A stretch of 64,000 nt of DNA, taken from contig NC_092804.1 of NCBI RefSeq assembly GCF_040954645.1, positions 91,125,862-91,189,861 on the forward strand, in the 5' to 3' direction. Position numbers and translations under genes: made by a program. The stretch comes from Diabrotica undecimpunctata (lineage: Eukaryota > Arthropoda > Insecta > Coleoptera > Chrysomelidae). Below, piece after piece: positions 11,362-22,077 of this stretch. Under the pieces are notes generated by a model. That model did no database searches. It saw nothing but the letters and a program-made list of their open reading frames with translations, and was not told where the DNA came from. Positions within the stretch are counted from its first letter, which is position 1, and each line of letters starts with the position of its first letter.

Positions 11362-14300
11362 ATGTCTAACCACAAAGCCACCCGTGCAGCTTATAAAGGA
11401 AAAATTAGTCAAATCCTAAATCAAGTAAAAAATTCTATCTTAGAGGTTGATCTAGATATTTACGAAGAGATTTTAGGAAAATTGAGGACGTATTATGAAA
11501 AATATAATGAAGCATATTTTATGTTGCTGGAAGATGAAAGGTTCACAGATGATAAAGACAATGAAATGGTGGACCAAATTTATTATGAAGCTATAAAATT
11601 AATAAAAGGGACAATGCGGAGGTTGAACAGCCAACCAAGTGAAGCTGAACCGATGCTGCAGCCAATGGCGATGGAAGCGAAAGTGAATGTCACTCTTCCT
11701 AAAATAAACATACCTGTGTTTTCACATGGAAATGAAGAATATGGTCCATTTAAAGAGTTATTCAAGTCACTCATCATGGAGAACGAATCAATACCGGAAG
11801 TACAAAAGCTGCTATATTTAAAAACGTCTGTAAAAGGCGAGGCTTTTAAACTACTAGAAAACATACCCGTAAGTGGTGAAAACCTAAAGCTAGCATGGGA
11901 GGTGTTAGATTCACGATATGCAAATAAAGCGCAATTAATAAAAAATATAATTAAAACCCTTTTAAATAATAAACCTATACAGCATTCAAACAATTTAACG
12001 AATGACCTACGGGAAATGTATACTAACACTTATAATAGTTGGAACAAACTAAAAAATTTAAATTTAACACCCCAACAAATATTGGATATTCTTATGATCA
12101 ATATGGTTGAGCAACGATTGGATTATGGTACAAAAAGGGCACTCGAATTTGGGTCGCATGCCGAAGAAATACAGACTTTTGAGGAGTTTTTAGACAGTGT
12201 AAAAGTACACTGTGAACATTTAGAAAATTTGAACCATTTCAAAAAGACAGGACCGTCTTTAGAAATAAAGAGGAGAGCTAGTTTCCATATTTCCAACGAT
12301 AGCAAAGCCGAGGAATGTACTTATTGTAAATTAAATAACCATAAAATTACCAATTGCTATAAATTTAATAATCTTCTTAACGATCAAAAATATCAATATG
12401 TTAAAGAGCATAAGCTTTGTATTAAATGTCTAAAAGGACATACAGATAGTTGTACAAGCGATATAAAATGTAAATATTGCGCAGAAGACCATCATAGTCA
12501 AATGCATTTCAGAACTAAAACGGAGAGTTCTTCAAATATAAACGTGAAAAAAGATTCAAAAAATAATTATTTTACTAATAATAAAAATAAAAATAGTGCC
12601 AATAATGGCTATAAAAATAAAACAAACAGTAAAACGGATGTCAATGACAATGAGGCAAGTACGTCCGCAAATACAACTGTTAGTTCTAATAATGCTTCTA
12701 GTAATCAATCAACAGTTGTGTTGCTTGGTACTATCCAAGCGTACGTATATAATGTAAAGGGTCAGAAAAAGGTCGCCAGAATCCTGCTCGATCAAGGCAG
12801 CCAGACTTCTTTCTGCACAGAGCAATTTGCTGAACAATTGAATTTGAAACCTATAGATGCTAAACTGCAGATAAGGGGCATCGCGGAAAAGGCTTCGGTG
12901 TCAAATAAAATGTTAAAATTACGTTTGACAACTTTGAATAATAAAAATAAATTTAAATGTCATATTTTGCCAAAAATCACTGGCGATTTGCCACAGTTAC
13001 GTATAAATAAAGATAAGTTGCGATTGCCGGAAAACTGTAGCCTGGCAGATATAGAATTTAATATACCGGGGAGGGTCGATATCTTGCTCGGAGCCGATTA
13101 TGCTTATGATATATTGCTAGAAGGCATTATAAGACTTGGTAAAAATTTACCGATATTACAAAATTCCAAATTTGGACATATCTTGTGTGGTTCGGTTCCT
13201 CGATATGCACTGACGGATGCGAATTCTTTTGTAGCTTGTGTAAATAATGTTCACTCTACATTTTCACTCCATTCGAATACGGAATCTTCATTAGAAAAAT
13301 ATGTAAAGAAGTTCTGGGAATTGGAGAGCATCCCTGAAGTGATGATGGACCGGACGCAGGATGAAGTACTGGAGGAGCACTTTCAGAAAAATACAATAAT
13401 ACTACAGGATGGTGCCTATCAAGTTACTCTACCAGAAAATGATCAAATAAAAGATTTAGGAAGTTCAAGATACCAGGCAGAAAAAAGGTTTCGTGCATTG
13501 GAAAATAAATTTAGAACTGCTCCAGAAGCGTTCCTGGAATATAAACAAGTTATACAGGAGTATATAGACAGCGGACATGTTAAAAAGGTAGAGACTCGTG
13601 AAAATTCGCAGGAGTATAAAAATGTACATAATGTACAAAAATACTATATGCCACATTTTGCGGTAATAAAAACAGAAAGCTCCTCTACGAAAGTGCGCGT
13701 CGTTTTTGACTGTTCAGCAAAAACGAATACTGGTTTGTCCTTGAATGATGTCCTATACAAAGGAATGCAAGTACAACCCAATTTGTATGAAATACTATTA
13801 AGGTTCCGTACATTTAGTTATATTTTAATGGCGGATATAGAAAAAATGTTTAGACAAGTCCGTGTCGATCCTAATCAACTGTATTTATTAAATTTTTTGT
13901 GGAGAGAAAACCCCACAGATAATTTTGAACACTATCAAATGAATAGGCTTCCTTTCGGTCTGACCTGTTCACCCTGGTTGTCCACTAGGGTTTTAAATCA
14001 AATCGCGGAGATTAACAAAGATAAACATAAAGGAGCCTCGATTAGCCTGCTTAACCAGACTTGGGTTGACGATATACTTACAGGATGTCAACATAAAGAG
14101 GATTTAAAAAATATATATACCGGTCTTAACGAAATATTAAATAAAGCCGGTTTTAACCTTCATAAATGGGGATCGAATGATCAAGAGTTCATAAATGAAA
14201 TTTGTACAACTCCGATAAAAGAATATCACTTACATACGGAGGAAAATATAGAACAGGTGAATAAAGTTTTAGGTACCAAATGGTGCGATCCACGCGACGA

Positions 14301-14406
14301 ATTTGTGTACACATTTTCTCTGGAAAATTCAGAGAAAAACCTCACAAAGAGAGGCATTTTAGCTACTATAGCTAAATGGTACGATATATTTGGGTTAAGC
14401 AGATAG
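11362..14406 (+). CDS. BEL/Pao-like gag-protease-RT protein, 1014 aa, no RNase H or integrase
   Basis: An uninterrupted frame with BEL/Pao architecture. Residues about 100-310 are the DUF1759-type gag region (LPKINIPVFSHGN, then LLYLKTSVKGEAFKLLENI). Cysteine-histidine knuckles follow (CTYCKLNNHKITNCY, CIKCLKGHTDSC, CKYCAEDHH), then an Asn/Lys/Ser-rich linker. The aspartic protease is at LLDQGSQTSF, about residue 475. RT motifs include VRVVFDCSAK, the MADIEKMFRQ catalytic Asp, RLPFGLTCSPW and WVDDIL, where Tyr of YVDD is replaced by Trp. The protein ends soon after, before RNase H. BEL pol normally continues with RNase H and integrase, so this is C-terminally truncated. A clean frame of this length in a decayed neighbourhood is notable. 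The ATG at 11362 follows an A-rich leader. Confidence 0.85.
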   Translation: MSNHKATRAAYKGKISQILNQVKNSILEVDLDIYEEILGKLRTYYEKYNEAYFMLLEDERFTDDKDNEMVDQIYYEAIKLIKGTMRRLNSQPSEAEPMLQPMAMEAKVNVTLPKINIPVFSHGNEEYGPFKELFKSLIMENESIPEVQKLLYLKTSVKGEAFKLLENIPVSGENLKLAWEVLDSRYANKAQLIKNIIKTLLNNKPIQHSNNLTNDLREMYTNTYNSWNKLKNLNLTPQQILDILMINMVEQRLDYGTKRALEFGSHAEEIQTFEEFLDSVKVHCEHLENLNHFKKTGPSLEIKRRASFHISNDSKAEECTYCKLNNHKITNCYKFNNLLNDQKYQYVKEHKLCIKCLKGHTDSCTSDIKCKYCAEDHHSQMHFRTKTESSSNINVKKDSKNNYFTNNKNKNSANNGYKNKTNSKTDVNDNEASTSANTTVSSNNASSNQSTVVLLGTIQAYVYNVKGQKKVARILLDQGSQTSFCTEQFAEQLNLKPIDAKLQIRGIAEKASVSNKMLKLRLTTLNNKNKFKCHILPKITGDLPQLRINKDKLRLPENCSLADIEFNIPGRVDILLGADYAYDILLEGIIRLGKNLPILQNSKFGHILCGSVPRYALTDANSFVACVNNVHSTFSLHSNTESSLEKYVKKFWELESIPEVMMDRTQDEVLEEHFQKNTIILQDGAYQVTLPENDQIKDLGSSRYQAEKRFRALENKFRTAPEAFLEYKQVIQEYIDSGHVKKVETRENSQEYKNVHNVQKYYMPHFAVIKTESSSTKVRVVFDCSAKTNTGLSLNDVLYKGMQVQPNLYEILLRFRTFSYILMADIEKMFRQVRVDPNQLYLLNFLWRENPTDNFEHYQMNRLPFGLTCSPWLSTRVLNQIAEINKDKHKGASISLLNQTWVDDILTGCQHKEDLKNIYTGLNEILNKAGFNLHKWGSNDQEFINEICTTPIKEYHLHTEENIEQVNKVLGTKWCDPRDEFVYTFSLENSEKNLTKRGILATIAKWYDIFGLSR

Positions 14407-14440
14407 TGTTAACTCAAGCATAGAGTTTGTTGAAGGCGAT

Positions 14441-14887
14441 ATGGAAAACCATTGTCCGTTAGGATTTAAAGAATTCCAGCAGAAGGTTTCCTGTTCATCC
14501 ACACCAGGCCAATCAATAATGGATTCAAGATATGATAATATATCTGAAGATAGTGCTTCCGAAGATGAAGAAGTTTTAAAAGTGTCAATGAGTGAATTAA
14601 ACGGGTCAATAGAGGAAGGAAGTGCGCTTAATGCGACAACGGAGTACGATGGTATTGATAAAACGGTAGTAACTTCCGATCATGATTTTAAAAAAGTGTT
14701 AACAGAATTTGTAAGTGCAAATGAAAAATTTTTAAGTGACTATAAAAACCAAAGGGATATTATTTTAAAAAAACTATCCAGCTATGACAGGAAAAAAAAG
14801 AGGGCTCAGCAAAGTTTACAAATTTTGAACCAAAAAATTGCTACATCCAACAAATTATTAACAAGTATTCATTCATTGTGCGAGTGA
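14441..14887 (+). CDS. Uncharacterised 148-aa protein after the BEL-like frame
   Basis: Not recognised. The frame starts 35 bases after the stop of the BEL-like protein. The N-terminal half is acidic and serine-rich (DNISEDSASEDEE), the C-terminal half is basic and helical with a probable coiled coil (DYKNQRDIILKKLSSYDRKK onwards). It does not resemble BEL RNase H or integrase, which would be expected here. It could be an additional protein of the nested element, an antisense gene piece, or chance. An internal ATG at 14519 is an alternative start. Confidence 0.45.
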   Translation: MENHCPLGFKEFQQKVSCSSTPGQSIMDSRYDNISEDSASEDEEVLKVSMSELNGSIEEGSALNATTEYDGIDKTVVTSDHDFKKVLTEFVSANEKFLSDYKNQRDIILKKLSSYDRKKKRAQQSLQILNQKIATSNKLLTSIHSLCE

Positions 14888-14934
14888 AAAGGTAAAACCA
14901 ATACTTAGGATTTCAAGACTTGTTCAAATTTAAT

Positions 14935-15835
14935 AGTGAAATTTATTTTGTGAGTGATAATCAAAAATCAATGTAATTTAATCAATCAATGTAATTTTTA
15001 TTATAGAGTTTAATATTTATCTAATGACAATATAAGGTACATATCTTCCTTGATGTATTAACTGTTATAATTTTATATAAAACCCAAAAAGACTTTTTAG
15101 GCTACTATGTGTTTTTATAAAAAACACATAGTAGCCCTAAAAGCCTTTTTGTCTTTTATATGAAGTTATAGCTGTTAGTACATCAACAAAGATAAAATAT
15201 TTCTTTGTTTTCAAAAGAATACAAAACTTTTTTAAACTTGAACTGATTTATTTTGTAAGCGATAATCAAAAATCAATGTAATTTAATTATTATAGAGTTT
15301 AATATTTATCTAATGACAATATACGCTACATATCTTCCTTGATGTATTAACTGTTATAATTCCATATAAAAGACAAAAAGACTTTTAAGGGTACTATGTG
15401 TTTTTATAAAAAAACACATAGTAGCCCTAAAAGTCTTTTTGTCTTTTATATGAAGTTATAGCTGTTAGTACATCAACAAAGATAAAATATTGCTTTGTTT
15501 TCAAAAGAATACAAAACTTTTTAAACTTGAACTGATTTATTTTGTAAGCGATAATCAAAAATCAATGTAATTTAATTATTATAGAGTTTAATATTTATCT
15601 AATGACAATATAAGCTACATATCTTGCTTGATGTATTAACTGTTATAATTCCATATAAAAGACAAAAAGACTTTTAAGGGTACTATGTGTTTTTATAAAA
15701 AAAACACATAGTAGCCCTAAAAGTCTTTTTGTCTTTTATATGAAGTTATAGCTGTTAGTATGTCAACAAAGGTAAAATATTATTTTGTTTTCAAAAGAAT
15801 ACAAAACTTTTTAACTTGAATTGTTTGGGTTTGTC
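14935..15835. repeat. Tandem array of about 290-bp units each with a long hairpin
   Basis: Three full units and one deleted unit (to about 16090). Each unit contains an imperfect palindrome of about 150 bases with arms of about 70 bases: TTGATGTATTAACTGTTATA, then ATATAAAAGACAAAAAGACT, then ACTATGTGTTTTT, a short A/T loop, and the complement. Unit boundaries carry ATCAAAAATCAATGTAAT and TTAATATTTATCTAATGACA. The palindromes differ by a few bases between units. Such arrays resemble amplified MITE or subterminal transposon repeats. No protein frame. Confidence 0.8.
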
Positions 15836-15850
15836 ACTAAAAAAATAAAA

Positions 15851-17225
15851 ATATACACAATAATCTGCCTTTTATTTTCTTAGTACCTAGGTTAAAAATT
15901 ATCTGTTTGATAGACTCTGATAAAACTGATAAAACATGAAAAATACATATCTTCCTTGATGTACTAACTGTTACAATCTTATATAAAAGACAAAAAGTTT
16001 TTTTGTCTTTTATATGAAGTTATAGCTGTTAGTACATCAACAAAGGTAAAATATTGCTTTGTTTTCAAAAAATACAAAACTTTAGGGTGTTTCATGGTCT
16101 AAATTGATAAAAAATGAAAAATAATGACTTTTTATGAAATTTACATGAATTCTTTGACCCAATTTGACAATCGAAATCATGTTTTTGTATAAAGTATAAA
16201 AAATACTGTTAATTTTTAAATAAACCAACACATGAAATAATTTTTGTTTTGACTTATAGTTTAAAGCAAATTTCAAATACAATATTTGTATTATATTACA
16301 AAGTACTATCTATAAATCCATTTTGATTGTTATTAAACATGAAATAATAATCGTAGATTACTTACTTTTTGACATAATTTTAAATAATCCAGATATTTCA
16401 CAAACACCCACAAACAGACACACACACACCATTTTTTTACGAAAACAAACAGAAAAAACACCAGATTTTATTCAAATATATCAACAAACGAACCGCCATT
16501 TTATGTTACATTACTTAAGCGTCTATATTCTTTGCTAAAACAGAGATGACCAGTAAAACATTTATTTATTATTTGAACACTTTTCAGTCATTTAGCTCCA
16601 TCTATAAATTAAAACGATAACCTCTCCTTCACGTTTGAATGTAATCTTGGAGAGTTTCATTATTAAAATTAAAGATGGCGCCAGCAGTACCCTACCGTAC
16701 TTCATGAATTATTTCAAATAAAATAGGCCAGGATTTTAACGAAATTTTTTAATTTGTCATAATTTTTAAAAATAAAAGGTTTTAGATAAAAATTAAATGT
16801 TTTCGAACTTGGAAATTAAAAGAAATGTTATTGGGATCTTATTTATATTATAGTTAAAGTCCGAAAATTGGATTTTTTAGTGTTTTTTAACATTTTATAT
16901 CAAATATCTCTGGATCCTTAGAAGATAAAAGGCCCAAATTTTTACAGTATTAGTAGGTAGATAATATTAAGTTTCTGGTAAAGTTTTTTTTTGAAAAATA
17001 CGAAAAAACAAGTAAAACAAAGTTTTTTGGATTTTTTGCAAGTATTTTAAAAAATCTCTGCGGAACTAAACAATACATTTCAAAATAAAAAACTGCTTTG
17101 GGTTCAGAGATATGGGACATTTTGCTAACATTTTCATTAAATAAAACTTAAAGAATTAAAACAACACTTTTTTAAAAATTTATATATTTGTATAACCAAG
17201 TATAGTACCTATTTAATTGTATAGT
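15851..17225. other. AT-rich spacer
   Basis: Contains a shortened hairpin unit at 15945-16080 that lacks the ACTATGTG central part. Otherwise long A and T tracts with a short ACACAC stretch near 16420. Two frames of 66 and 71 codons have no recognised features. Where the nested sequence ends and Polinton sequence resumes is not clear; the minus-strand gene ending at 17226 already looks like Polinton material. Confidence 0.4.
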
Positions 17226-17609
17226 CTATGCATTACACAGAAGACAGTGGTTTATAAACACCACGGAATATAGTTTTGTTTCACACACAGCGCAATGATG
17301 TCCAGATATTTCATTATATCTCCCACTAACATGGCGGCTCACATGGGCAGATAGGACTTCGCTTGGTAGTCCTTGCAATACACTAAAAAAACAAGATATG
17401 CACAGTGGAGTATTGTCCAAAATGTAATAGTGTTCTGTAACGCATATAGGGTAACTTTGTTGATTAACTAAAAACCATCTATTATCAATATCACTAATAT
17501 TAACAATTTTTTCGTCAATTTCGGAATTATCTACTTCTAAAAATTCACTGTCAATTATTTCGTCAAGATCAATTGTTGATGCCTCACTACTTAAATCGTC
17601 TTGTTCCAT
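17226..17609 (-). CDS. Uncharacterised 127-aa protein with paired cysteines
   Basis: Intact frame. The first 45 residues are strongly acidic (Asp/Glu-rich, EQDDLSSEAS, then DLDEIIDSEFLEV). The C-terminal half has three CxxC pairs (CISC, CAVC, CLLC) and several histidines, which suggests a small zinc-binding domain. It is transcribed away from the polymerase gene; a TATAAAAT box lies about 55-64 bases upstream of the ATG on the same strand (17664-17673). It looks like an early accessory gene of the Polinton by position and style. No function can be assigned. Confidence 0.6.
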   Translation of the reverse strand: MEQDDLSSEASTIDLDEIIDSEFLEVDNSEIDEKIVNISDIDNRWFLVNQQSYPICVTEHYYILDNTPLCISCFFSVLQGLPSEVLSAHVSRHVSGRYNEISGHHCAVCETKLYSVVFINHCLLCNA

Positions 17610-17663
17610 GATTTCTCTGTCTGCTATGGTAAAAGTTTAACTGACCGAATAAGTGTCTTATTT

Positions 17664-17673
17664 TATTTTATAA
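17664..17673 (-). promoter_or_regulatory. TATA box for the 127-aa gene
   Basis: TATAAAAT read on the minus strand, upstream of the ATG at 17609, with a typical TATA-to-start spacing allowing a short leader. Confidence 0.5.
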
Positions 17674-17689
17674 AGCCGAGGAGCACCTC

Positions 17690-18160
17690 TCCTATATCTA
17701 TTATAAGTGGGGAACTTGTGTTTTTAACCTATCCCCATACACAAAGGGTTAGCATATAACTGTCGTTTACCTATCAAACATCTGCTTCCTGATTTACATT
17801 CACCCATCACTAGTTTGCAGGTGTAATTTACATACAGTTGCCACCACATGATAATTTACATACATACGGGTCTCATTTTTATAAAGAAATGTGGAAAGCA
17901 GAACATCTGTTAAACAACTGCTGCCTATTTTATATTTAACTGTTTTTAATTTGTGGGTGCAATCTGCGTATATCAGCCCTTACAATATAATTTGCAAATA
18001 TACGGGTCACATAGTCGCAGCTTTTCATTTGTGTTATTTATATAAAGAAAGGTGGAAAGCAAAACATCTGCGCACCCACATAGAGGCTATAGCGCAGAAG
18101 TAGGGGTAAAAAAGGGTATTTAAGCTCGGGTGAATCATTCTAGATGTTTAAACATATAAG
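17690..18160 (+). promoter_or_regulatory. Polymerase upstream region with duplicated segments and TATA box
   Basis: Non-coding stretch between the divergent 127-aa gene and polymerase. A segment with ATACGGGTC and TATAAAGAAA-GTGGAAAGCA-AACATCTG occurs twice (about 17855-17912 and 17990-18072), so a short frame here is not a gene. Diverged terminal-array motifs (AATTTACATACAGTTG, AATTTGCAAATA) appear at 17827 and 17990. TATTTAAG at 18117-18124 with a TCATTCT initiator-like sequence at 18135 precedes the polymerase ATG at 18161. Confidence 0.55.
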
Positions 18161-21100
18161 ATGAATCAGTGTACGTGCGGTAAAACTTTTTCGCGGTCTT
18201 ATAACCTTCGTAGACATATGACTGTATGTAATAAGAGTCACTCGCGTGTGTTTATCTGTAACAAATGTGGAAAGACTTTCACACGAGGTTCTAATTTACA
18301 ACGTCATGAAGTTAGTTCGTGTTACGCCGCTTGCCCGATTCCGAGAAAGAGACTAAGACCAATAGGTGTTGAAGTGCTTGAGAATGATGTTACTAAACTA
18401 ACACATGCATTTAAAAATAGAATAGCATCATACCGATTTATGAGTAAATCTAACAAAATTTCCTATTCCGGCTTCATGAATGAGGTTAAACCAAAAGTAA
18501 TAAAAATTCTTAGTGACTATCTTCTTCAACACACGGCTCTTAAAGTTAACTGTGAACTGTTTGCGATGTTTTACAAACCCGAGAATGAGATGTCAGATAT
18601 TAAGTCAATTAATACATCTAATAAAATCTTCACTTTGAGTAGTCACATATCCGACATGTATGATGACTTTGCTGAAGCGATAATGACACAAGCATCAGAG
18701 TTCCAGGAGAAAGATTCCAACTGGGCACTTCAGGAAATTCTATTCCTAGATGTCAACATTAACAAATTCAGTACTGTTTCTGCATCAGCATATATTAATC
18801 TTCCATCGCAGATTAAAAGAAAAGGTGCAATTTTAAATATTTAAAACAAAGATAGCATGTGTTTTGCTTATTGTGTGATGGCTGCTATATTTCCTGCTAA
18901 TGGTGATCCAACAAAACCAGAGTCATATCCTCCTTGTGACACACTTCTAAATTTTGATGGTATCGGGTTCCCGGTTAAGTTAAAGGACATTAACAAGTTT
19001 GAGATTTTAAACAATATATCAGTTAACGTTTACGGTCTTCAATCATATTTTAAAGAAAACAAGATGCAATATGAAGTTGTAGGACCACTTCACTATACTC
19101 AACAACGTTAACTTATACATGTTAATCTTTAATTAATAAGTGACAATAATCAGAGCCATTATTGTCTCATAACAGACTTGTATCGCTTAGTAAAAACTCA
19201 AAAGACAAAATATGATGGAAAACAATATTTCTGTGAGGGGTGTCTTCAAACTTTTTCAACCCTTGAAAAGCTGAAAAATCACCAAGAAAATGATTGTTTA
19301 CACATCTCTACAATACTCCCAACCAGTGAATTGAGAGTTAACAAGTGTGGTGAAACTCTTCCATCCAATATTCTAAAATTTATCAATATTGAAAAGACAA
19401 GCCAACACCCGTTTGTAATTTATGCTGACTTTGAGTCGATTCTTAAGCCAATACATCATTGTGATCCATCAGATGGACAATCCTTCACAATCAAAGTTGC
19501 AGAAGACCAGCAGAACACAGTATTTATCAGCTATTGCACAAACTAAAGAAAAGTATATTACATTTTCAAAATCTGTTCTAGTACACAAGAGTGATGATTC
19601 AAAAAACATAATGTTTATTTAAAATTGAGGTTTGTAGATTCATTTAAATTTTTAGCAAAGTCTTTAGATAAATTAAGCCAAACAGTAGAGTCTAGTCAAT
19701 GCAATAAAATAAGGAAATATTTCCCAGGTGAAAAAGAGTTCGTTTTAATGCGCCGTAAAGGTGTATTTCCATATACATATATTGATAGTTATATCAAATT
19801 AGAAGAGAAACATCTACCATCTAAAGAAAAATTTTATGATAATTTAAGGGGAGAACATATTACTACAGAAGATTATAACAGCACAGGAGGTCTGGGATCA
19901 TTTTAACTGCCAATCTATGGGGGATTATTGAATGCTGTATTTAAAGTCAGATGTACTTCTACTAGCTGACATATTTGAAAATTTTAGAAAGGTATGTCTT
20001 AAAGATACAAATTGGATCCTGCACATTATGTTACAGCCCCATCTCTAACATGGGATGCTATGTTAAAATATACCGATATCGATCTTCAGCTTTTAACTAA
20101 TGTTGATATGGTACACTTTTTCAAAAAAGGGATCAGAGGAGGCGTGGCTACCTGTACGAAACGTATGAGTATTGCAAACAACAGATTTTTAAGTAATTTC
20201 GATCCAACAAAACCGGAAACATACATAATGTATCTAGATGCCACTAATCTCTACGGCGCCGCCATGAGCAAACCTCTTCCTTGGGGAAATTTTAGATGGT
20301 TAAATGAACAAGAAATTGACCAATTTAATGTTTTTAATATTGATGATGATGGTGAAAAGGGGTATGTGTTGGAAGTAGACTTGCATTATCCACCCAATAT
20401 GCATGATCAGCATAATGACCCACCATTTTGGAAGGGTTGGAGCAAAATCTTTAATTGCCAAACCAGAATTTAACTCATTATCAATATTCAGCGAAAATTT
20501 AGTTGCAATTATTACCAAAATAACCATTACCAATAAAACCAAAATTATTTACAATAAACCTTTATATATTGGTTTTTCTATTCTGGATGTATCTAAGACA
20601 TTTATATATGATTTCTTCTACGGGTATATAAAAAACAAGTACCACAATAATGCTAATCTTCTATATACAGATACTGATTCGCTCATTCTAGAAGTACAAA
20701 CACCAAACTTTTATGACGATATGAACAAAAATCTACGTTACTTTGATACATCTAATTATTCGGAAAATAATCAACATGGGGTAGACAAGACAAAGTCAAT
20801 TCTTGGAAAGATGAAAAATGAATTTCCAAACACCACCATTAAAGCATTTTATGGTACTGGAGCTAAAGCTTATTGTATTGTGGCTGATACAATTGTGAAA
20901 AAAGCGAAAGGTGTTTCCAGACATGTTGTTAAAAACCAACTACATTTAAATGATTACGTAAGAGTTGTACAAAACAAAGAAACAATATTTAGAAAAATGT
21001 ATTTTTTTAGGTCAGAAATGCACACTGTTTACACCGAATTGCGAAATAAGGTATCACTAACATCCCGTGACGATAAAAGATATGTTATTCCTGGTGATGT

Positions 21101-21272
21101 CTCTACTTTGGCTTGAGGACATTTATTAATTAATCAGCATGAAGGTAATATAGATGACCTTTTATTTTTTGCGAATGAAATGATAGATGCTCCTACATTA
21201 TATGACTTAAATAATATCCCCAATGAGGAATTGTTCCAAGTTGCACCTTTTTATTATGACTCCTACTTATAA
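18161..21272 (+). pseudogene. polB: Protein-primed family B DNA polymerase, broken
   Basis: Polinton replication polymerase. The first segment starts with two zinc-finger-like motifs (CTCGKTFSRSYNLRRHMTVC and a similar one), followed by the conserved N-terminal region. Exonuclease motif YADFES is at about 19420, the ExoIII-type LKSDVLLLADIF at 19940, polymerase motif A YLDATNLYG at 20230 and motif C YTDTDS at 20665. Frames change at about 18845, 19115, 19545, 19620, 19905 and 20000. At about 20410-20440 a deletion fuses the region after motif A to sequence well downstream, removing motif B (K-x3-N-x2-YG region). A TGA at 21114-21116 interrupts a last in-frame segment that ends at 21270-21272. 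Inactive. Confidence 0.93.
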
Positions 21273-21387
21273 ATTATTGTTTGTTATCTGTAATTATATT
21301 TAAGAATTAAGTATATGTATATTTTTGTGTATTAATAAAACACTTGTATATTAGCATATTTTTTTATTTAAAACTTTAATTAATTCC
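21273..21387. terminator. Convergent 3' region of polymerase and 107-aa gene
   Basis: AT-rich gap between two converging genes. AATAAA occurs on the plus strand near 21335 (TTAATAAAACACTTG), suitable as polyadenylation signal for polymerase. Minus-strand signals are less clear. Confidence 0.4.
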
Positions 21388-21711
21388 TTAAACTAAAATT
21401 CCTAAACCTTTTTCATCCTTAGGACTTTCATTATAAAGTTCTAACCAGCCGGAATCAGTGATTTTTTCACTAAAATGTCTAAAACGCAATTTATATTTGG
21501 TACTGTTCAAAGCTATTTGAGCTTGTAAAGTTGGTAGAAAATTGTTTTCCGGATACGATTTCATTCTTGTCCATTTCGACGGCCACGTGTCATTTAGTAC
21601 ACCATTACTATCAAAACACACAAAAGTTTCTCTAACATTGATTGGTTCTTGAATTAAGAGCAAATTTCCCACAATTGCTTGTAAAACAATAAAGTTTAAT
21701 GATACCATCAT
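21388..21711 (-). CDS. Uncharacterised 107-aa Polinton accessory protein
   Basis: Intact frame of unknown function. The N-terminus is hydrophobic (MVSLNFIVLQAIVGNLLLI), possibly a signal or membrane segment; the remainder is soluble and includes WPSKWTRMKSYPENNFLP. The second ATG at 21708 is an alternative start. A TATA box overlaps the stop codon of the gene upstream on the same strand (22077-21742), giving it its own promoter. Convergent with the polymerase gene. Confidence 0.6.
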   Translation of the reverse strand: MMVSLNFIVLQAIVGNLLLIQEPINVRETFVCFDSNGVLNDTWPSKWTRMKSYPENNFLPTLQAQIALNSTKYKLRFRHFSEKITDSGWLELYNESPKDEKGLGILV

Positions 21712-21738
21712 AATAATAGCTGTTTAGAATTTAACGTC

Positions 21739-21747
21739 TATTTATAG
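21739..21747 (-). promoter_or_regulatory. TATA box overlapping an upstream stop codon
   Basis: TATAAATAG on the minus strand, 28-36 bases upstream of the ATG at 21711. The stop codon of the 111-aa gene (21744-21742) is part of this box. Confidence 0.55.
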
Positions 21748-22077
21748 TAAATCTAACTTTGGACGTGGGGAGTCCCATTTATGTGGTGGGGATTCCAATA
21801 ATCCATCACGATAACCTACAGAACGATGAGATAGTCCCATAGGTCTAGTCTCACTACAAAATGCACAAAATTCAAATACCAATTTCCATCCTTTAAATAT
21901 TAAGTTTCTTCGAATAAGTCTAGTTCCAGACATTTTACGACAAACGAGACAAAGCTTTTGTCGTACAATATAAAAAGGAAGTCTCGAAAATGTTTCCCAT
22001 TCGTCACTCCTATAGCTAAGTAGATTATCACAATATCTATATGGTATGTTCCCTTCGTTTATTATACTTGAACACAT
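21742..22077 (-). CDS. Uncharacterised 111-aa protein with CxxC pairs
   Basis: Intact frame beginning MCSSIINEGNIPY. Two CxxC pairs (CLVC, CAFC) separated by 26 residues suggest a zinc ribbon-like fold; a GYRDGLLESPPHKW segment follows. Similar cysteine spacing occurs in the 127-aa gene at 17226-17609, but sequence similarity is not obvious. Followed closely by the 107-aa gene, whose TATA box overlaps this stop. Function unknown; position between polymerase and capsid genes is typical for lineage-specific Polinton accessory genes. Confidence 0.6.
   Translation of the reverse strand: MCSSIINEGNIPYRYCDNLLSYRSDEWETFSRLPFYIVRQKLCLVCRKMSGTRLIRRNLIFKGWKLVFEFCAFCSETRPMGLSHRSVGYRDGLLESPPHKWDSPRPKLDLL

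Larger units (their letters stand above)
9165..15850. mobile_element. Nested element bounded by about 42-bp inverted repeats
   Basis: ATTTTTTAGTGACAAACCCA and the following 20-odd bases at 9171-9212 are repeated exactly as the reverse complement at 15803-15847. Between these lie a 64-aa frame, a 1014-aa BEL/Pao-like gag-protease-RT frame, a 148-aa frame and a tandem array of hairpin units whose ends contain diverged copies of the same terminal sequence. Matched long inverted repeats suggest a DNA transposon, but a BEL-type frame implies a retroelement, so either a retroelement is nested in a DNA transposon or retroelement genes were captured. LTRs and a target duplication were not found. Confidence 0.55.

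Noticed and set aside
11583..12029. 148-aa minus-strand frame opposite the BEL-like gene, and similar antisense frames elsewhere
   Set aside because: Shadow frames of real coding regions without motifs.
17700..18110. 70-aa frame at 17891-18103 as a gene
   Set aside because: Overlaps duplicated non-coding segments and terminal-motif remnants upstream of polymerase; no similarity to anything recognised.
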